64,000 bases of DNA from Ramlibacter tataouinensis TTB310. Its GTDB lineage: Bacteria > Pseudomonadota > Gammaproteobacteria > Burkholderiales > Burkholderiaceae_C. Positions 19,518 to 29,233 of this stretch are shown here, piece by piece. The notes under the pieces are model-generated. The model saw only the letters and a list, made by a program, of their open reading frames with translations. It had not been told where the DNA came from and ran no database searches. The stretch's first letter is position 1. The number at the start of each line of letters is the position of its first letter. The stretch spans positions 3,298,001 through 3,362,000 of the forward strand of contig NC_015677.1 of the NCBI RefSeq assembly GCF_000215705.1, in the 5' to 3' direction. Made by a program: the position numbers and the translations under genes.

Positions 19518-20728
19518 AGGTACCTCTTGCCCTGCACCGCCAGCGCCAGCCGCATGACGCCCAGCGCCAAGCCTTCCAGCACGCGCTGGCGCAGCGGCCG
19601 GGTGCCGTACTGCGCCGGGTCCATGGCCGCCGCCGGGTCGCCGATGGCCTGCAGCAGGCGCTGGCGCAGCTGCAGCGCGAACGGCGCGTCCTCCACCACC
19701 ACGTTGGCCTCGCGCGCCAGCAGCAGGCTCAGCGGGTCGAGGTTGGACGAGCCCACGGTGGCCCAGCGGGCGTCGATCACCGCCACCTTGGCATGCAGGA
19801 AGCTGGGCGAGTACTCGTGGATGGCCACGCCGGCCTGCAGCAGCGCGCCGTAGATGGGCCGCGCGGCGTAGTACTGCATGAAGTACTCGTAGCGCCCCTG
19901 CAGCAGCAGCTTGACCTGCACGCCACGCCGCGCCGCGCTGGCCAACGCCTCGCGCAGCTTGCGGCCGGGCACGAAGTAGGCATTGGCGATGATGATCTCG
20001 CTCTGGGCCCGGCCGATGGCGCGGCGGTAGGCGCGCTCGATGCGCGCGCGGTAGCGCAGGTTGTCGCGCAGCAGCAGCGCGGCGCGGGCGCGCTGCTCGG
20101 CCGCCGGCGCAGGGTCCTGCGGCCAAGGCGGCACGGCCGTGGGCCGCGGCGGGAACAGCGCGCCGGACAGGGCCTGCCCGCGCAGGCTGTGCCGCGCGCG
20201 CAGGCGCTGCCACAGCTGCTGCGTGGCGGCGTGCACCTCGGCCACCAGCGGGCCCGTGACCTGCACCGCGAAGTCGAAGCGCGGGGCCTCCAGCGTGCCG
20301 TGGTTGGGGTCGTGCAGGTCGTCCAGGATGTTGATGCCGCCGCAGAAGGCCATCGTGCCGTCCACCACGCACAGCTTGCGGTGCAGGCGGCGCCAGCTGC
20401 CGGGCCACAGCACGCCCAGGCTGCCGACCGGGGCGTAGACCTGCCAGGCCACGCCGGCCTGCTCGAAGCGGTGCGCCCAGTCGGGCGGCACCCCGGGCGT
20501 GCCGAAGCCGTCCACCACCACCTGCACCGCGACGCCGCGCCGCGCCGCCCGCTCCAGCGCGTAGGCCACCTCGCTGCTGGCGCCGGTGAAGTCGAAGATG
20601 TAGGTTTCCAGCCGCACCTCGCGCTTCGCCTGCTCGATCGCGGCGATCAGCGCGGGGAACAGCTCGCGGCTGCCCTCCAGCAGGCGCAGCCCGTGGCCGC
20701 CGCGCAGGGGTGGCAGGCGCAGCGGCAT
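19514..20728 (-). CDS. clsB: Cardiolipin synthase B / phospholipase D family protein
   Basis: A 404-residue enzyme of the phospholipase D superfamily. Both HKD motifs are intact: HRKLCVVDG in the first half and HAKVAVIDARWATVGSSNLD in the second. It should join phosphatidylglycerol with a second lipid or alcohol to make cardiolipin at the inner membrane. In enterobacteria clsB (ybhO) follows an EEP phosphatase gene (ybhP), and the same EEP-clsB order occurs here with one base between the two genes, which supports the name. Confidence 0.88.
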   Translation of the reverse strand: MPLRLPPLRGGHGLRLLEGSRELFPALIAAIEQAKREVRLETYIFDFTGASSEVAYALERAARRGVAVQVVVDGFGTPGVPPDWAHRFEQAGVAWQVYAPVGSLGVLWPGSWRRLHRKLCVVDGTMAFCGGINILDDLHDPNHGTLEAPRFDFAVQVTGPLVAEVHAATQQLWQRLRARHSLRGQALSGALFPPRPTAVPPWPQDPAPAAEQRARAALLLRDNLRYRARIERAYRRAIGRAQSEIIIANAYFVPGRKLREALASAARRGVQVKLLLQGRYEYFMQYYAARPIYGALLQAGVAIHEYSPSFLHAKVAVIDARWATVGSSNLDPLSLLLAREANVVVEDAPFALQLRQRLLQAIGDPAAAMDPAQYGTRPLRQRVLEGLALGVMRLALAVQGKRYL

Positions 20729-20729
20729 G

Positions 20730-21455
20730 CTAGGCGCGGAACTCCGCGATCAGCGGCAGGTGGTCGGACATCTGGCCCCAGATGCGGCCGCGCGGGGCCT
20801 CCAGCCCGACCGGCTTGAGGCCGCGGGCGTACACGTAGTCGAGCTGGGTGAGCGGCAGGCGCGAGGGGTAGGTGCGCACGCGCTCGGCCACGAAGTCGGC
20901 CAGGCCCAGCGCGGCCATGGGCTCGCGCAGCTTGCCGCCCCAGTCGTTGAAGTCGCCGGCCACCAACAGCGGCGCCTTGCGCGGGATCTCGCGCTCGATG
21001 AAGCGGCCCAGCTGCTCGACCTGCCGCAGCCGGCTGGCCGCGATCAGGCCCAGGTGCACCACGATCACGTGCACGGTGCGCCGCTCCACCTGCACGCACA
21101 CGTGCAGCAGCCCGCGCTGCTCGAAGCGGTGGTCCGACATGTCCTCATGGCCCTGGGACACCACCGGCCAGCGCGACAGCAGCGCATTGCCGTGCTCGCC
21201 GAAGCGCGTGGTGGCGTTGGTCTGGTAGACGGCCTGGTAGCCCATCGGGCACAGGAACTCGGCCTGCGGCAGCTCGGGCCAGCGGGTGAAGTAGCGCTCC
21301 TCGCGCCGGTGCAGCTTGCGCACCTCCTGCAGGCAGACGATGTCGGCGTCCAGCTGCTCGACGGCATGGCCGATGTTGTGGATTTCCAGCCGCCGCGCCG
21401 GGCCGAAGCCCTGGACGCCTTTGTGGATGTTGTAGGTCGCGACCCGGAGGATCAT
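20730..21455 (-). CDS. Endonuclease/exonuclease/phosphatase family protein (YbhP-like)
   Basis: A 241-residue EEP-fold protein. Conserved blocks include ATYNIHKGVQG at the start, CLQEVRK for the metal-binding Glu, VHLGL, GDFNDW, and MSDHLPLIAEF at the end with the catalytic Asp-His. It sits directly before clsB as in the E. coli ybhP-ybhO pair. The substrate is unknown; the family includes nucleases and lipid or nucleotide phosphatases. The downstream clsB start is one base past its stop. Confidence 0.87.
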   Translation of the reverse strand: MILRVATYNIHKGVQGFGPARRLEIHNIGHAVEQLDADIVCLQEVRKLHRREERYFTRWPELPQAEFLCPMGYQAVYQTNATTRFGEHGNALLSRWPVVSQGHEDMSDHRFEQRGLLHVCVQVERRTVHVIVVHLGLIAASRLRQVEQLGRFIEREIPRKAPLLVAGDFNDWGGKLREPMAALGLADFVAERVRTYPSRLPLTQLDYVYARGLKPVGLEAPRGRIWGQMSDHLPLIAEFRA

Positions 21456-21458
21456 CGT

Positions 21459-21944
21459 TCAGCGCTGCGCCCGGCCATCGGCAAATTGTGGCAGCAGAAG
21501 GATGGCTTCGGCGTTGGAGGGTGAGAAGCAGGCATCGGCAGCCTCCCGCCAGGGCAGCCAGCGCCAGGCCGTGTGCTCGCACGGGCTCAGCAGCACCGGC
21601 GTGGCGGGCGGCACGCGCAGGCCGAACACGTGCTCGGTGTTGCGCGTCACGCCCGGTGCGTAGCGGTGCAGCCAGCGCGGGTAGATGTCGTACACGTTGG
21701 CCAGGCCCCAGTCGCGCAGCCCGGCATGCAGGGGCGTGCCGGGGCGGCAGTCGATGCCGGTTTCCTCCAGCACCTCGCGCGCCGCCGTGTCGGCCAGCTC
21801 TTCCTCAAAGCTGTCCTTGCTGCCGGTCACCGACTGCCAGAACCCGGGCGCATCGGCCCGGTTGATGAGCAGCACCTCGAGCTCGGCGGTATGGACCACC
21901 ACCAGCACGGACTCGGGGATCTTGAATGGCTTGGCGGCCATCAC
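21459..21944 (-). CDS. nudB: Dihydroneopterin triphosphate diphosphatase (NUDIX)
   Basis: A 161-residue NUDIX hydrolase. The NUDIX box runs from GSKDSFEEEL to REVLEETGI and has every expected residue. The N-terminal VPESVLVVVHT-type strand (here IPESVLVVVHTAELEVLLI) and the position after aspS match nudB, which removes pyrophosphate from dihydroneopterin triphosphate in folate synthesis. aspS-nudB adjacency is common in proteobacteria; here the toxin-antitoxin pair has come between them. The start overlaps the toxin stop by four bases. Confidence 0.87.
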   Translation of the reverse strand: MMAAKPFKIPESVLVVVHTAELEVLLINRADAPGFWQSVTGSKDSFEEELADTAAREVLEETGIDCRPGTPLHAGLRDWGLANVYDIYPRWLHRYAPGVTRNTEHVFGLRVPPATPVLLSPCEHTAWRWLPWREAADACFSPSNAEAILLLPQFADGRAQR

Positions 21945-22261
21945 ACGCCGCTGATGACGGCGTCGAGGGCATCACGCAGCGCGTCTGCCTGCGCCGTGAC
22001 ATTCGCAACCGGCTTCTTGAGCAGCCGTGCAGGCCACGGCGCGCACTGATGCGACGCCAGGAAGAACCGTTCGCCTTCGACCTCCACCGTGAGCGCGAGC
22101 CTGCGCGGCACGTTCGCCGGCGGCGTGGCTGACAACCGTTGCAAGGGCATGACCAGCCGCGTCGGTAGATGATCGAGCTGATCGCTTTGGATGACGACGA
22201 AATAAGGGAAGCCCTGGGCCTGAGCGACGCTTGGATTGCGAAAAACGTCGAACTGGGCCAT
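21941..22261 (-). CDS. CcdB-family toxin
   Basis: A 106-residue protein. FVVIQSDQLD followed by TRLVMPL aligns with the CcdB core of gyrase poisons, and the overall length matches. The extreme C-terminus reads ISGV where plasmid CcdB ends FWGI, so the tryptophan needed for gyrase poisoning is absent. Codons upstream (GTGATG) allow a start two residues earlier. It follows its antitoxin after a few bases and overlaps nudB by four. It may be a weak or altered toxin. Confidence 0.82.
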   Translation of the reverse strand: MAQFDVFRNPSVAQAQGFPYFVVIQSDQLDHLPTRLVMPLQRLSATPPANVPRRLALTVEVEGERFFLASHQCAPWPARLLKKPVANVTAQADALRDALDAVISGV

Positions 22262-22270
22262 CACCACCGA

Positions 22271-22540
22271 CTACCAGGGCCGGAACTCTTCACCGAACAC
22301 GCCGTAGGTATCGAAGTGGCGGTTCTGTTCGGCAATCCAGTCCTTGTAGGTCTCGTTGAATTCCTTTTGACGCTGTGCCATCGACTTGTTGCCCGCCGCC
22401 GCCTTGAGTGCCTGGAACTCTTCGTACGACACGATGACCGAGTCCGGCCGGCCGTCTTTCTCGACGATCACCGGCTCCACTTTGGCTTGGCTGCACAGAT
22501 AGCCGAACCGGTTCTTTGCTTCAGTCGCCGTGACTTGCAT
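22271..22540 (-). CDS. Antitoxin: Phd/YefM-like N-terminus with a CcdA-like tail
   Basis: An 89-residue protein in front of the CcdB-type toxin. Residues 1-47 (TATEAKNRFGYLC, VIVEKDGRPDSVIVSYEEF) follow the Phd/YefM DNA-binding pattern. Residues 66-89 (KDWIAEQNRHFDTYGVF, ending EEFRPW) look like the CcdA C-terminus that wraps around CcdB, which also ends in a Trp-tipped tail. Classic CcdA has a ribbon-helix-helix N-terminus instead. This is therefore a mixed antitoxin: one family's operator binding with another family's toxin-neutralising tail. AGGAG precedes the ATG. Confidence 0.8.
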   Translation of the reverse strand: MQVTATEAKNRFGYLCSQAKVEPVIVEKDGRPDSVIVSYEEFQALKAAAGNKSMAQRQKEFNETYKDWIAEQNRHFDTYGVFGEEFRPW

Positions 22541-22610
22541 GGGAACTCCTCGAGTTAGTGGCCATTTTAGCCATCGATCCTCAGGATGGAACGAGCGGTT
22601 CGGGCGTCTC

Positions 22611-24413
22611 TCAAGCCGCCTGCGGATTCCTCAGCCGGATGTGCAGCTCGCGCAGCTGCTTCTCGTCCACCGGGCCGGGCGCGCCGGTCAGCAGGTCCTG
22701 GGCGCGCTGGGTCTTGGGGAAGGCGATCACGTCGCGCAGGCTTTCGGCGCCGGTCATCAGCATGACGAAGCGGTCCAGGCCGATGGCGATGCCGCCGTGC
22801 GGCGGGGCGCCGTACTGCAGCGCGTCCAGCAGGAAGCCGAACTTGAGCTTGGCCTCCTCGGCGTCGATCTTGAGCGCGCGGAACACCTTGCTCTGCACGT
22901 CCTCGCGGTGGATACGCACCGAGCCGCCGCCCAGTTCGATGCCGTTGAGCACGGCGTCGTAGGCCTTGGCGACGCAGCGGCCCGGATCGGTCTCCAGCCA
23001 GTCCTCGTGGCCGTCCTTGGGCGAGGTGAAGGGGTGGTGCACCGCGTTCCAGCGCTGCGCATCGTCGTCGTACTCGAACATCGGGAAGTCGACCACCCAC
23101 AGCGGCTTCCACTGGCCCTCGACCAGCCCGCGCGCCTTGCCGAACTCGCTGTGGCCGACCTTGACGCGCAGCGCCCCGATGGCGTCGTTGACCACCTTGG
23201 CCTTGTCGGCGCCGAAGAACAGCAGGTCGCCCTGGATGGCGCCGGTGCGCTCCAGGATGGCGGCGACCGCCGCGTCGTGCAGGTTCTTGACGATGGGCGA
23301 CTGAAGCCCGTCCCTGCCCATGGCGGGATCGTTCACCTTGATCCAGGCCAGGCCCTTGGCGCCGTAGATCTTGACGAACTCGGTGTGCGCGTCGATCTCG
23401 CCGCGGCTCATGTCGGCGCCGCCGGGAATGCGCAGCGCCACCACGCGCCCGTCCGGCTGGTTGGCCGGCCCCGAGAACACCTTGAAGTCCACGTCCTTCA
23501 TCACGTCGGTGAGCTCGGTGAACGCCAGCTTGACGCGCAGGTCCGGCTTGTCCGAGCCGTACAGGCGCATCGCCTCGGCGTGCTTCATCACCGGGAAGGC
23601 CGGCAGCTCCACGCCGATGGCGTGGTCGAAGGTGCTGCGGATCATGCCCTCGAACATGGTGCGGATCTCCTCCTCGGTCATGAAGGAGGTCTCGATGTCG
23701 ATCTGGGTGAACTCGGGCTGGCGGTCGGCGCGCAGGTCCTCGTCGCGGAAGCACTTGGTGATCTGGTAGTAGCGGTCGAAGCCGGCCACCATCAGCAGCT
23801 GCTTGAACAGCTGGGGCGACTGCGGCAGCGCGAAGAACATGCCGTCGTGCACGCGGGAGGGCACCAGGTAGTCGCGCGCGCCCTCGGGCGTGCTCTTGGT
23901 GAGCATGGGCGTCTCGATGTCGATGAAGCCGTTGGCGTCGAGGAACTTGCGCACCTCCATCGTCACCTTGTAGCGCAGCATCAGGTTGTTCTGCATGTAC
24001 GGGCGGCGCAGGTCCAGCACGCGGTGCATCAGGCGCGTGGTCTCGGACAGGTTCTCGTCGTCCAGCTGGAACGGCGGGGTCACCGAGGGGTTGAGCACGG
24101 TCAGCTCGTGGCACAGCACCTCGATCTTGCCGCTCTTGAGGTTGTCGTTGGTGGTGCCCGCCGGGCGCGCGCGCACCAGGCCCTTGACCTGGATGCAGAA
24201 CTCGTTGCGCAGGCCCTCGGCCGCCTTGAACATCTCCGGGCGGTCGGGGTCGCACACCACCTGCACGTAGCCCTCGCGGTCGCGCAGGTCCACGAAGATC
24301 ACCCCGCCGTGGTCGCGCCGGCGGTTCACCCAGCCGCACAGGCTCACGGTCTGGCCCAGCAGGTCCTCGGTCACGAGGCCGCAATAGGTGGTGCGCATCT
24401 TTTGAGGGGACAT
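22611..24413 (-). CDS. aspS: Aspartyl-tRNA synthetase
   Basis: A 600-residue class II synthetase of bacterial type. An N-terminal OB domain ([23 protein letters not shown]) is followed by motif 2 ([18 protein letters not shown]), the GAD insertion in the middle, and motif 3 with [14 protein letters not shown] near the end. It charges tRNA-Asp and, if it is of the non-discriminating kind common in bacteria lacking asparaginyl-tRNA synthetase, also tRNA-Asn; that cannot be decided here. It is the third gene of the FmdB-DUF502-aspS operon. Confidence 0.95.
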   Translation of the reverse strand: MSPQKMRTTYCGLVTEDLLGQTVSLCGWVNRRRDHGGVIFVDLRDREGYVQVVCDPDRPEMFKAAEGLRNEFCIQVKGLVRARPAGTTNDNLKSGKIEVLCHELTVLNPSVTPPFQLDDENLSETTRLMHRVLDLRRPYMQNNLMLRYKVTMEVRKFLDANGFIDIETPMLTKSTPEGARDYLVPSRVHDGMFFALPQSPQLFKQLLMVAGFDRYYQITKCFRDEDLRADRQPEFTQIDIETSFMTEEEIRTMFEGMIRSTFDHAIGVELPAFPVMKHAEAMRLYGSDKPDLRVKLAFTELTDVMKDVDFKVFSGPANQPDGRVVALRIPGGADMSRGEIDAHTEFVKIYGAKGLAWIKVNDPAMGRDGLQSPIVKNLHDAAVAAILERTGAIQGDLLFFGADKAKVVNDAIGALRVKVGHSEFGKARGLVEGQWKPLWVVDFPMFEYDDDAQRWNAVHHPFTSPKDGHEDWLETDPGRCVAKAYDAVLNGIELGGGSVRIHREDVQSKVFRALKIDAEEAKLKFGFLLDALQYGAPPHGGIAIGLDRFVMLMTGAESLRDVIAFPKTQRAQDLLTGAPGPVDEKQLRELHIRLRNPQAA

Positions 24414-24456
24414 GGCAGTTTCCGAGGGGAGCGCCCGCCGGGGCGGCGGGCGCGGA

Positions 24457-25080
24457 TTACTTGAGGAGGTTGTTGACGGGCCCGCCCGGGACGACCACGC
24501 CCATGGAGATCACGTAGCGCAGGGCCTCGTCCACGGTCATGCGCAGCTCGATGCAGTCGGTCCTGCGCAGCATGACGAAGTAGCCGCCCGTGGGGTTGGG
24601 CGTGGTGGGCACGTACACGCTCAGGTACTCGCCCTGCAGGTGGTTGGTGACGTCACCGCCCGGGGTGCCCGTAACGAACCCGATGGTCCAGACGTCCGGC
24701 CGCGGCCACTGCACCAGCACCGCGGTGCGGAATGCATTGCCCGAGGGCGAGAACAGGGTGTCGGAGACCTGCTTGACGCTGGAGTAGATGGACCGCACCA
24801 CCGGGATGCGGTTGAGGATGGCATCGCCCCACTCCACCAGCCGCCGGCCGACGATGTTGCTGGTGATGGCGCCCACCGCCAGCAGGATGGCCAGCGCCAG
24901 CAGCACGCCCAGGCCGGGCACGTGGTAGCCGATCAGCCGGTCCGGCTGCCAGGCCGCCGGCAGGATCAGCAGCGTCTGGTCCAGCGTGCTGATGATCCAT
25001 TCGAGCACCCACACCGTGATGGCCAGCGGCACGATCACCAGCAGGCCGGCGAACAGCCATTTGCGCAAGGGGGCCATCAC
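24457..25080 (-). CDS. DUF502 membrane protein
   Basis: A 207-residue protein with two hydrophobic segments (about 8-30 and 55-80) and conserved stretches [16 protein letters not shown] and [31 protein letters not shown] typical of DUF502. No function is established for the family. It is nine bases behind the FmdB gene and 43 bases ahead of aspS, a gene order conserved in many betaproteobacteria. Confidence 0.85.
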   Translation of the reverse strand: MMAPLRKWLFAGLLVIVPLAITVWVLEWIISTLDQTLLILPAAWQPDRLIGYHVPGLGVLLALAILLAVGAITSNIVGRRLVEWGDAILNRIPVVRSIYSSVKQVSDTLFSPSGNAFRTAVLVQWPRPDVWTIGFVTGTPGGDVTNHLQGEYLSVYVPTTPNPTGGYFVMLRRTDCIELRMTVDEALRYVISMGVVVPGGPVNNLLK

Positions 25081-25089
25081 GTCGGCCGC

Positions 25090-25431
25090 TCAGTGGCAGG
25101 CGCAGGCGCTGCCGCAGCCGCCGGCCGATGCGGACGGGGCGTCGGACTTGGGCGCGGCCGCGCCCAAGTCCGGCTTGGATTCGGCCTTGTCGGCCGGCTT
25201 GGCGTCGCCGGACTTGGCCGGATCCGATGCGGGGGCGGAAGCGCCGCCGCCGTTGCGGAAGTCGGTCGCGTACCAGCCGGAGCCCTTGAGCTGGAAGCCG
25301 GCGGCGGTGATCTGCTTGCCAAAGGCGCTGGCGCCGCAGGCCGGGCACTCGGTCAGCGGGGCGTCCGAGACTTTCTGCAGGACATCCTTGGCATGGCCAC
25401 AGGAGCCGCATTTGTAGGCGTAGATGGGCAT
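25090..25431 (-). CDS. FmdB-family zinc-ribbon protein
   Basis: A 113-residue protein. It opens with MPIYAYKCGSCGHAKDVLQ, and a second pair of cysteines in CPACGASAFG completes the zinc ribbon (residues 1-45). The middle is rich in Ala, Lys and Asp and likely disordered, and the tail is Gly/Ser/Cys-rich with CGSACACH. The start is set by alignment with the family; an ATG 12 codons upstream gives a non-conserved leader. First gene of the FmdB-DUF502-aspS operon. Function unknown, possibly a regulator. Confidence 0.87.
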   Translation of the reverse strand: MPIYAYKCGSCGHAKDVLQKVSDAPLTECPACGASAFGKQITAAGFQLKGSGWYATDFRNGGGASAPASDPAKSGDAKPADKAESKPDLGAAAPKSDAPSASAGGCGSACACH

Positions 25432-25447
25432 GGCGTCAAAGGAAGTG

Positions 25448-25472
25448 TGCGGGCGCAAAGCCCGCAATTATA
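25448..25472 (-). promoter_or_regulatory. Probable promoter -10 box and leader hairpin of the FmdB-DUF502-aspS operon
   Basis: On the minus strand a perfect TATAAT (25472-25467) stands 35 bases from the FmdB start. A GC-rich stem, TGCGGGC paired with GCCCGCA around a five-base loop (25448-25466), follows it at once and would sit at or near the 5' end of the transcript, where it could stabilise it. No strong -35 box is visible; GGCTTG at the right spacing is a poor match. Confidence 0.5.
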
Positions 25473-25531
25473 GGCGGCGGGCCCCGACTCAAGCCCTTCA
25501 ATTGCCGGCGCCGGCCCAAGCCGGCCGGGCC

Positions 25532-26989
25532 TCAGGCCGTGACGGGGTGCCGGGGCTCGTGGCGGTTGCGCAGCACCTGCGGCGCGAGCGAACCGGCCAC
25601 CATGCCCACCAGCGCCGCCAGCAGTCCGGCCAGCTGGCCGGGGAAGGCCTCGCCGAGGCCCTCGTTGATCTGCGGGAAGAACAGCACCCAGGTGCCTATG
25701 CCCGCCGCGATGGACGCGATGGCGCCCTGCGTGGTGGCCCGCTTCCAGTAGATGCCCATGACCAGCGGCACGAAGGCGCCGACCAGCGTCACCTGGTAGG
25801 CGGCCGAGACCAGGTCGTAGATGGGCGTGCCCTTCATCGCGATGGCGTAGGCCAGCACGATGGCGGTGAAGACCACGATGGTGATGCGCATGGCCAGCAG
25901 CTGCTGGCGGTCGCTCATGCCCGGGCGCAGGTTCTTCAGGATGTTCTCGACGAAGCTGGTCGACGGCGCCAGCAGCGTGGCGGAGGAGGTGCTCTTGATG
26001 GCCGACAGCAGCGCGCCGAAGAACAGGATCTGCATCACCAGCGGCATCTGCGTCAGCACGAAGGTGGGCAGCAGCCGCTGGTAGTCGTTCTTGGCCAGCT
26101 CCATGGCGTTGTTGCCCATCACCACCACGGCGCTGGCGACGATGAACATGGGCACGAAGGCGAACAGGATGTAGCTGACGCCGCCGATCACGGCGCCTTT
26201 CTGCGCCGTGCCCACGTCCTTGGCCGACATGACGCGCTGGAATACGTCCTGCTGGGGGATGCTGCCCAGCATCATGGTCAGGCCGGCGGCCACGAAGAAG
26301 GCGATGTCGGTGAAGGTCGGCGCGGGGAAGAAGTTCCACAGGTTCTGCGAGGTCGCCATCGCGAACACCTGGTCCGAGCCCCCCGCCAGGCTGCTGGCGA
26401 ACACGGCGATGACCGACAGCCCCACCACCAGCACGATCATCTGGATGAAGTCGGTCCAGGCGATCGCCAGGAAGCCGCCGATCACCACGTAGACCAGCAC
26501 GGCCAGCGTGCCCACCACCATGCCCGCCGTCTCGGACATCGCGCCGTTGGTCAGCACCGAGAACACCAGGCCCAGGGCCGTGATCTGCGCGGCCACCCAG
26601 CCCAGGTAGCTCAGGATGATGGCGACGGAGCAGAACACCTCGACGCCGCGCCCGTAGCGCGCGCGGTAGAAGTCGCCGATGGTCAGCAGGTTCTGCTTGT
26701 ACAGCTTGGCGGCGAAGAACACGCCCACCAGGATCAGGCAGGTGCCCGCGCCGAACGGGTCTTCCACGACGGCGTTGAGGCCGCCCTGCACGAACTTGGC
26801 CGGGATGCCCATCACCGTCTCGGCGCCGAACCAGGTGGCGAAGGTGGTGGTCACCACCATGACGAGCGGCAGGCGCCGGCCGGCGAGCGCGAAGTCCGCC
26901 GTGGACTTGACGCGGGTGCCGGCCCAGGCGCCCAGCGCCAGCGTGCCCACCAGGTACAGGACGACAAACGAGATCAGCGTGTAGTTCAT
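25532..26989 (-). CDS. Sodium:solute symporter family protein
   Basis: A 485-residue protein with about 13 hydrophobic segments. Conserved SSS-family stretches include FATWFGAETVMGIPAKF near residue 55, GWVAAQITALG, FLAIAWTDFIQM, and PQQDVFQRVMSAKD. The family couples sodium entry to uptake of sugars, amino acids, carboxylates or vitamins; the substrate cannot be read from this sequence. It is on the minus strand between ubiB and fmdB with gaps on both sides, and probably has its own promoter. Confidence 0.88.
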   Translation of the reverse strand: MNYTLISFVVLYLVGTLALGAWAGTRVKSTADFALAGRRLPLVMVVTTTFATWFGAETVMGIPAKFVQGGLNAVVEDPFGAGTCLILVGVFFAAKLYKQNLLTIGDFYRARYGRGVEVFCSVAIILSYLGWVAAQITALGLVFSVLTNGAMSETAGMVVGTLAVLVYVVIGGFLAIAWTDFIQMIVLVVGLSVIAVFASSLAGGSDQVFAMATSQNLWNFFPAPTFTDIAFFVAAGLTMMLGSIPQQDVFQRVMSAKDVGTAQKGAVIGGVSYILFAFVPMFIVASAVVVMGNNAMELAKNDYQRLLPTFVLTQMPLVMQILFFGALLSAIKSTSSATLLAPSTSFVENILKNLRPGMSDRQQLLAMRITIVVFTAIVLAYAIAMKGTPIYDLVSAAYQVTLVGAFVPLVMGIYWKRATTQGAIASIAAGIGTWVLFFPQINEGLGEAFPGQLAGLLAALVGMVAGSLAPQVLRNRHEPRHPVTA

Positions 26990-27044
26990 CGACGGCCACC
27001 ATGCCCACCGTGGGCCGGCGCATTATGCCAAGGCACGGCCGCGC

Positions 27045-28613
27045 TCAGAACAGGCGGACGCGCACCACCAGCTGCATGACCACCAGCCCCAGCACGAAGC
27101 CCACGCCGCCGTACACCAGGCCCTGCAGCAACCGGTTGGTGCGGCGCTGCTCGGCCAACATGGTGTCGAGCTTGCGGCCGAGGACGACGCTGGGGTTCTG
27201 CCGCAGGAAGTCGTGCGCCAGGCGGGGCAGCTCGGGCAGCATCTTGGCGTAGCGCGGCGCCTGGTCGCGCAGCTCGGCCCACAGCTTCTGCGGGCCGACC
27301 TGCTCCAGCATCCAGCGCTCCAGGAAGGGCCGGGCGGTGGCCCACAGGTCCAGGTCGGGGTCGAGCTGCCGGCCCAGCCCCTCGATGTTCAGCAGCGTCT
27401 TCTGCAGCAGCACCAGCTGCGGCTGGATCTCGACGTTGAAGCGGCGCGAGGTCTGGAACAGGCGCATCAGCACCATGCCCAGCGAGATCTCGCGCAGCGG
27501 CCGGTCGAAGTACGGCTCGCACACGGTGCGCACCGCGCCCTCCAGCTCGTCGACGCGCGTGCCCGGCGGCACCCAGCCGGACTCGATGTGCAGCTCGGCC
27601 ACCCGCTTGTAGTCGCGCCGGAAGAAGGCGGTGAAGTTCTGCGCCAGGTACTCCTTGTCGAACTCGGTCAGCGTGCCGATGATCCCGAAGTCCAGCGAGA
27701 TGTAGCGGCCGAAGGTCTGCGGCGCCAGGCTGACCTGGATGTTGCCGGGGTGCATGTCGGCATGGAAGAAGCCGTCGCGGAACACCTGGGTGAAGAAGAT
27801 GGTCACCCCGTCGCGCGCCAGCTGGGGGAGCTGGACGCCCGCCTCCACCAGCCGCGCCGTCTGGTTGATCGGCACGCCGTCCATGCGCTCCATGACGATG
27901 ACCTCGGGATGGCAGAAGTCCCAGTACATCTCCGGGATCAGCACCAGGTCCAGGCCCGCCATGTTGCGCCGCAGCTGGGCGGCGTTGGCCGCCTCGCGCA
28001 CCAGGTCCAGCTCGTCGTGCAGGTACTTGTCGAACTCGGCCACCACCTCGCGCGGCTTGAGGCGCTTGCCGTCGGCCGACAGGCGCTCGACCCAGCCGGC
28101 CATCATGCGCATCAGCGCCAGGTCCTTCTCGATGATGGGCAGCATGCCGGGGCGGCGCACCTTGACCGCGACCTGGCGCAGCTCGCCCTGGCGCGTGGCC
28201 AGGGTGGCGAAGTGCACCTGGGCGATGGAGGCGCTGGCCACCGGCTCGCGCTCGAAGCTGGCGAACACGCTGTCCACCGGCCGGCGGAAGGCGCGCTCGA
28301 CGATGGCCACGGCGATCTCGGAGGGAAAGGGCGGCACCCGGTCCTGCAGCCGCGCCAGCTCGTCGGCGATGTCCGGCGGCAGCAGGTCGCGCCGAGTCGA
28401 CAGGACCTGGCCGAACTTGACGAAGATCGGCCCCAGGCATTCCAGCGCCTCGCGCAGGCGCTGGCCGCGTGGCTCGTGCAGCCGCCGGCCCAGGGCCAGG
28501 ACGCGCGCCAGGCGGTGCAGCCAGGGCTGCTGGAAGCTGTTGAGGACGAGCTCGTCCAGGCCATAGCGCAGGACGATCCAGAAGATGAAGGCGCCGCGCC
28601 AGTAGCGCGTCAT
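27045..28613 (-). CDS. ubiB: Ubiquinone biosynthesis kinase-like protein UbiB
   Basis: A 522-residue member of the ABC1/ADCK/UbiB atypical kinase-like family needed for ubiquinone synthesis. The KxGQ motif appears as [11 protein letters not shown] near residue 65; ASIAQVHFA and VAVKVRRPG hold the ATP-binding residues, HADMHPGNI the catalytic loop, and LDFGIIG the metal-binding DFG. Two hydrophobic helices end the protein, as in UbiB. The ATG overlaps the UbiJ stop by ATGA, and the gene is the last of the ubiE-Tim44-ubiJ-ubiB set. Confidence 0.93.
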   Translation of the reverse strand: MTRYWRGAFIFWIVLRYGLDELVLNSFQQPWLHRLARVLALGRRLHEPRGQRLREALECLGPIFVKFGQVLSTRRDLLPPDIADELARLQDRVPPFPSEIAVAIVERAFRRPVDSVFASFEREPVASASIAQVHFATLATRQGELRQVAVKVRRPGMLPIIEKDLALMRMMAGWVERLSADGKRLKPREVVAEFDKYLHDELDLVREAANAAQLRRNMAGLDLVLIPEMYWDFCHPEVIVMERMDGVPINQTARLVEAGVQLPQLARDGVTIFFTQVFRDGFFHADMHPGNIQVSLAPQTFGRYISLDFGIIGTLTEFDKEYLAQNFTAFFRRDYKRVAELHIESGWVPPGTRVDELEGAVRTVCEPYFDRPLREISLGMVLMRLFQTSRRFNVEIQPQLVLLQKTLLNIEGLGRQLDPDLDLWATARPFLERWMLEQVGPQKLWAELRDQAPRYAKMLPELPRLAHDFLRQNPSVVLGRKLDTMLAEQRRTNRLLQGLVYGGVGFVLGLVVMQLVVRVRLF

Positions 28614-29167
28614 CGGGCCGCGCCCGCTGCCGGCGACGCCGATGCCGCGCCCCTGCCGCCGGGCGCGCGGCCGACAAAGCGGCGCAGCGCCTCGCCCGCC
28701 TGCCGCAGCGCCCGGCCGGCCGCATGGGCCGGGGCGTCGCCCACCAGGCGCGACAGGTCCTCCTCCAGGTCCCAGCGCACGTGGTCCACCAGCCAGTTGA
28801 TCTCGGCGGCGAACTGCACGTCGCCGGCGATGCGCACCGCCGGCTTGTCGCCGCGCAGCGCCGCCTGTGCCAGCTGCCAGGGCGACTCGTCGGTCACGGT
28901 GAGCGTGAGATCGGGCACGGTGGCCGGCGGGGCCAGGTCCAGCAGGCCGGCCGGCGTGGCCACCAGCCGCAGGCTGAACTGGCGCCAATGCGCCTCCACC
29001 ACCCGGCCGGTCTGGCGCGCCAGCCGCGCGCAGGCCTCGGGCTCCTGCATCAGCACGTGGTTGAGCAGCAGCACCAGCCGGCGCTGGGTCTCCTCGACCA
29101 GCCAGGGCGGGGGCTGGAACGCCTGGGCCAGGCCGTCCAGAAAAGCAAAGGGGGACCGTGTCGCCAT
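28610..29167 (-). CDS. ubiJ: Ubiquinone biosynthesis accessory factor UbiJ (SCP2 domain)
   Basis: A 185-residue protein with an SCP2 lipid-binding domain ([13 protein letters not shown] through [34 protein letters not shown]). UbiJ gathers ubiquinone precursors for the Ubi complex. The last 40 residues are Arg/Ala-rich and less conserved. The gene overlaps ubiB by four bases and follows the Tim44 gene. Confidence 0.88.
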   Translation of the reverse strand: MATRSPFAFLDGLAQAFQPPPWLVEETQRRLVLLLNHVLMQEPEACARLARQTGRVVEAHWRQFSLRLVATPAGLLDLAPPATVPDLTLTVTDESPWQLAQAALRGDKPAVRIAGDVQFAAEINWLVDHVRWDLEEDLSRLVGDAPAHAAGRALRQAGEALRRFVGRAPGGRGAASASPAAGAAR

Positions 29168-29233
29168 AGTCCCCCGATTATGAGGTTGAGCGCCGAGCGC
29201 CAGGCCGGGCCTGGGCTCAGCGAGGGCACCACG

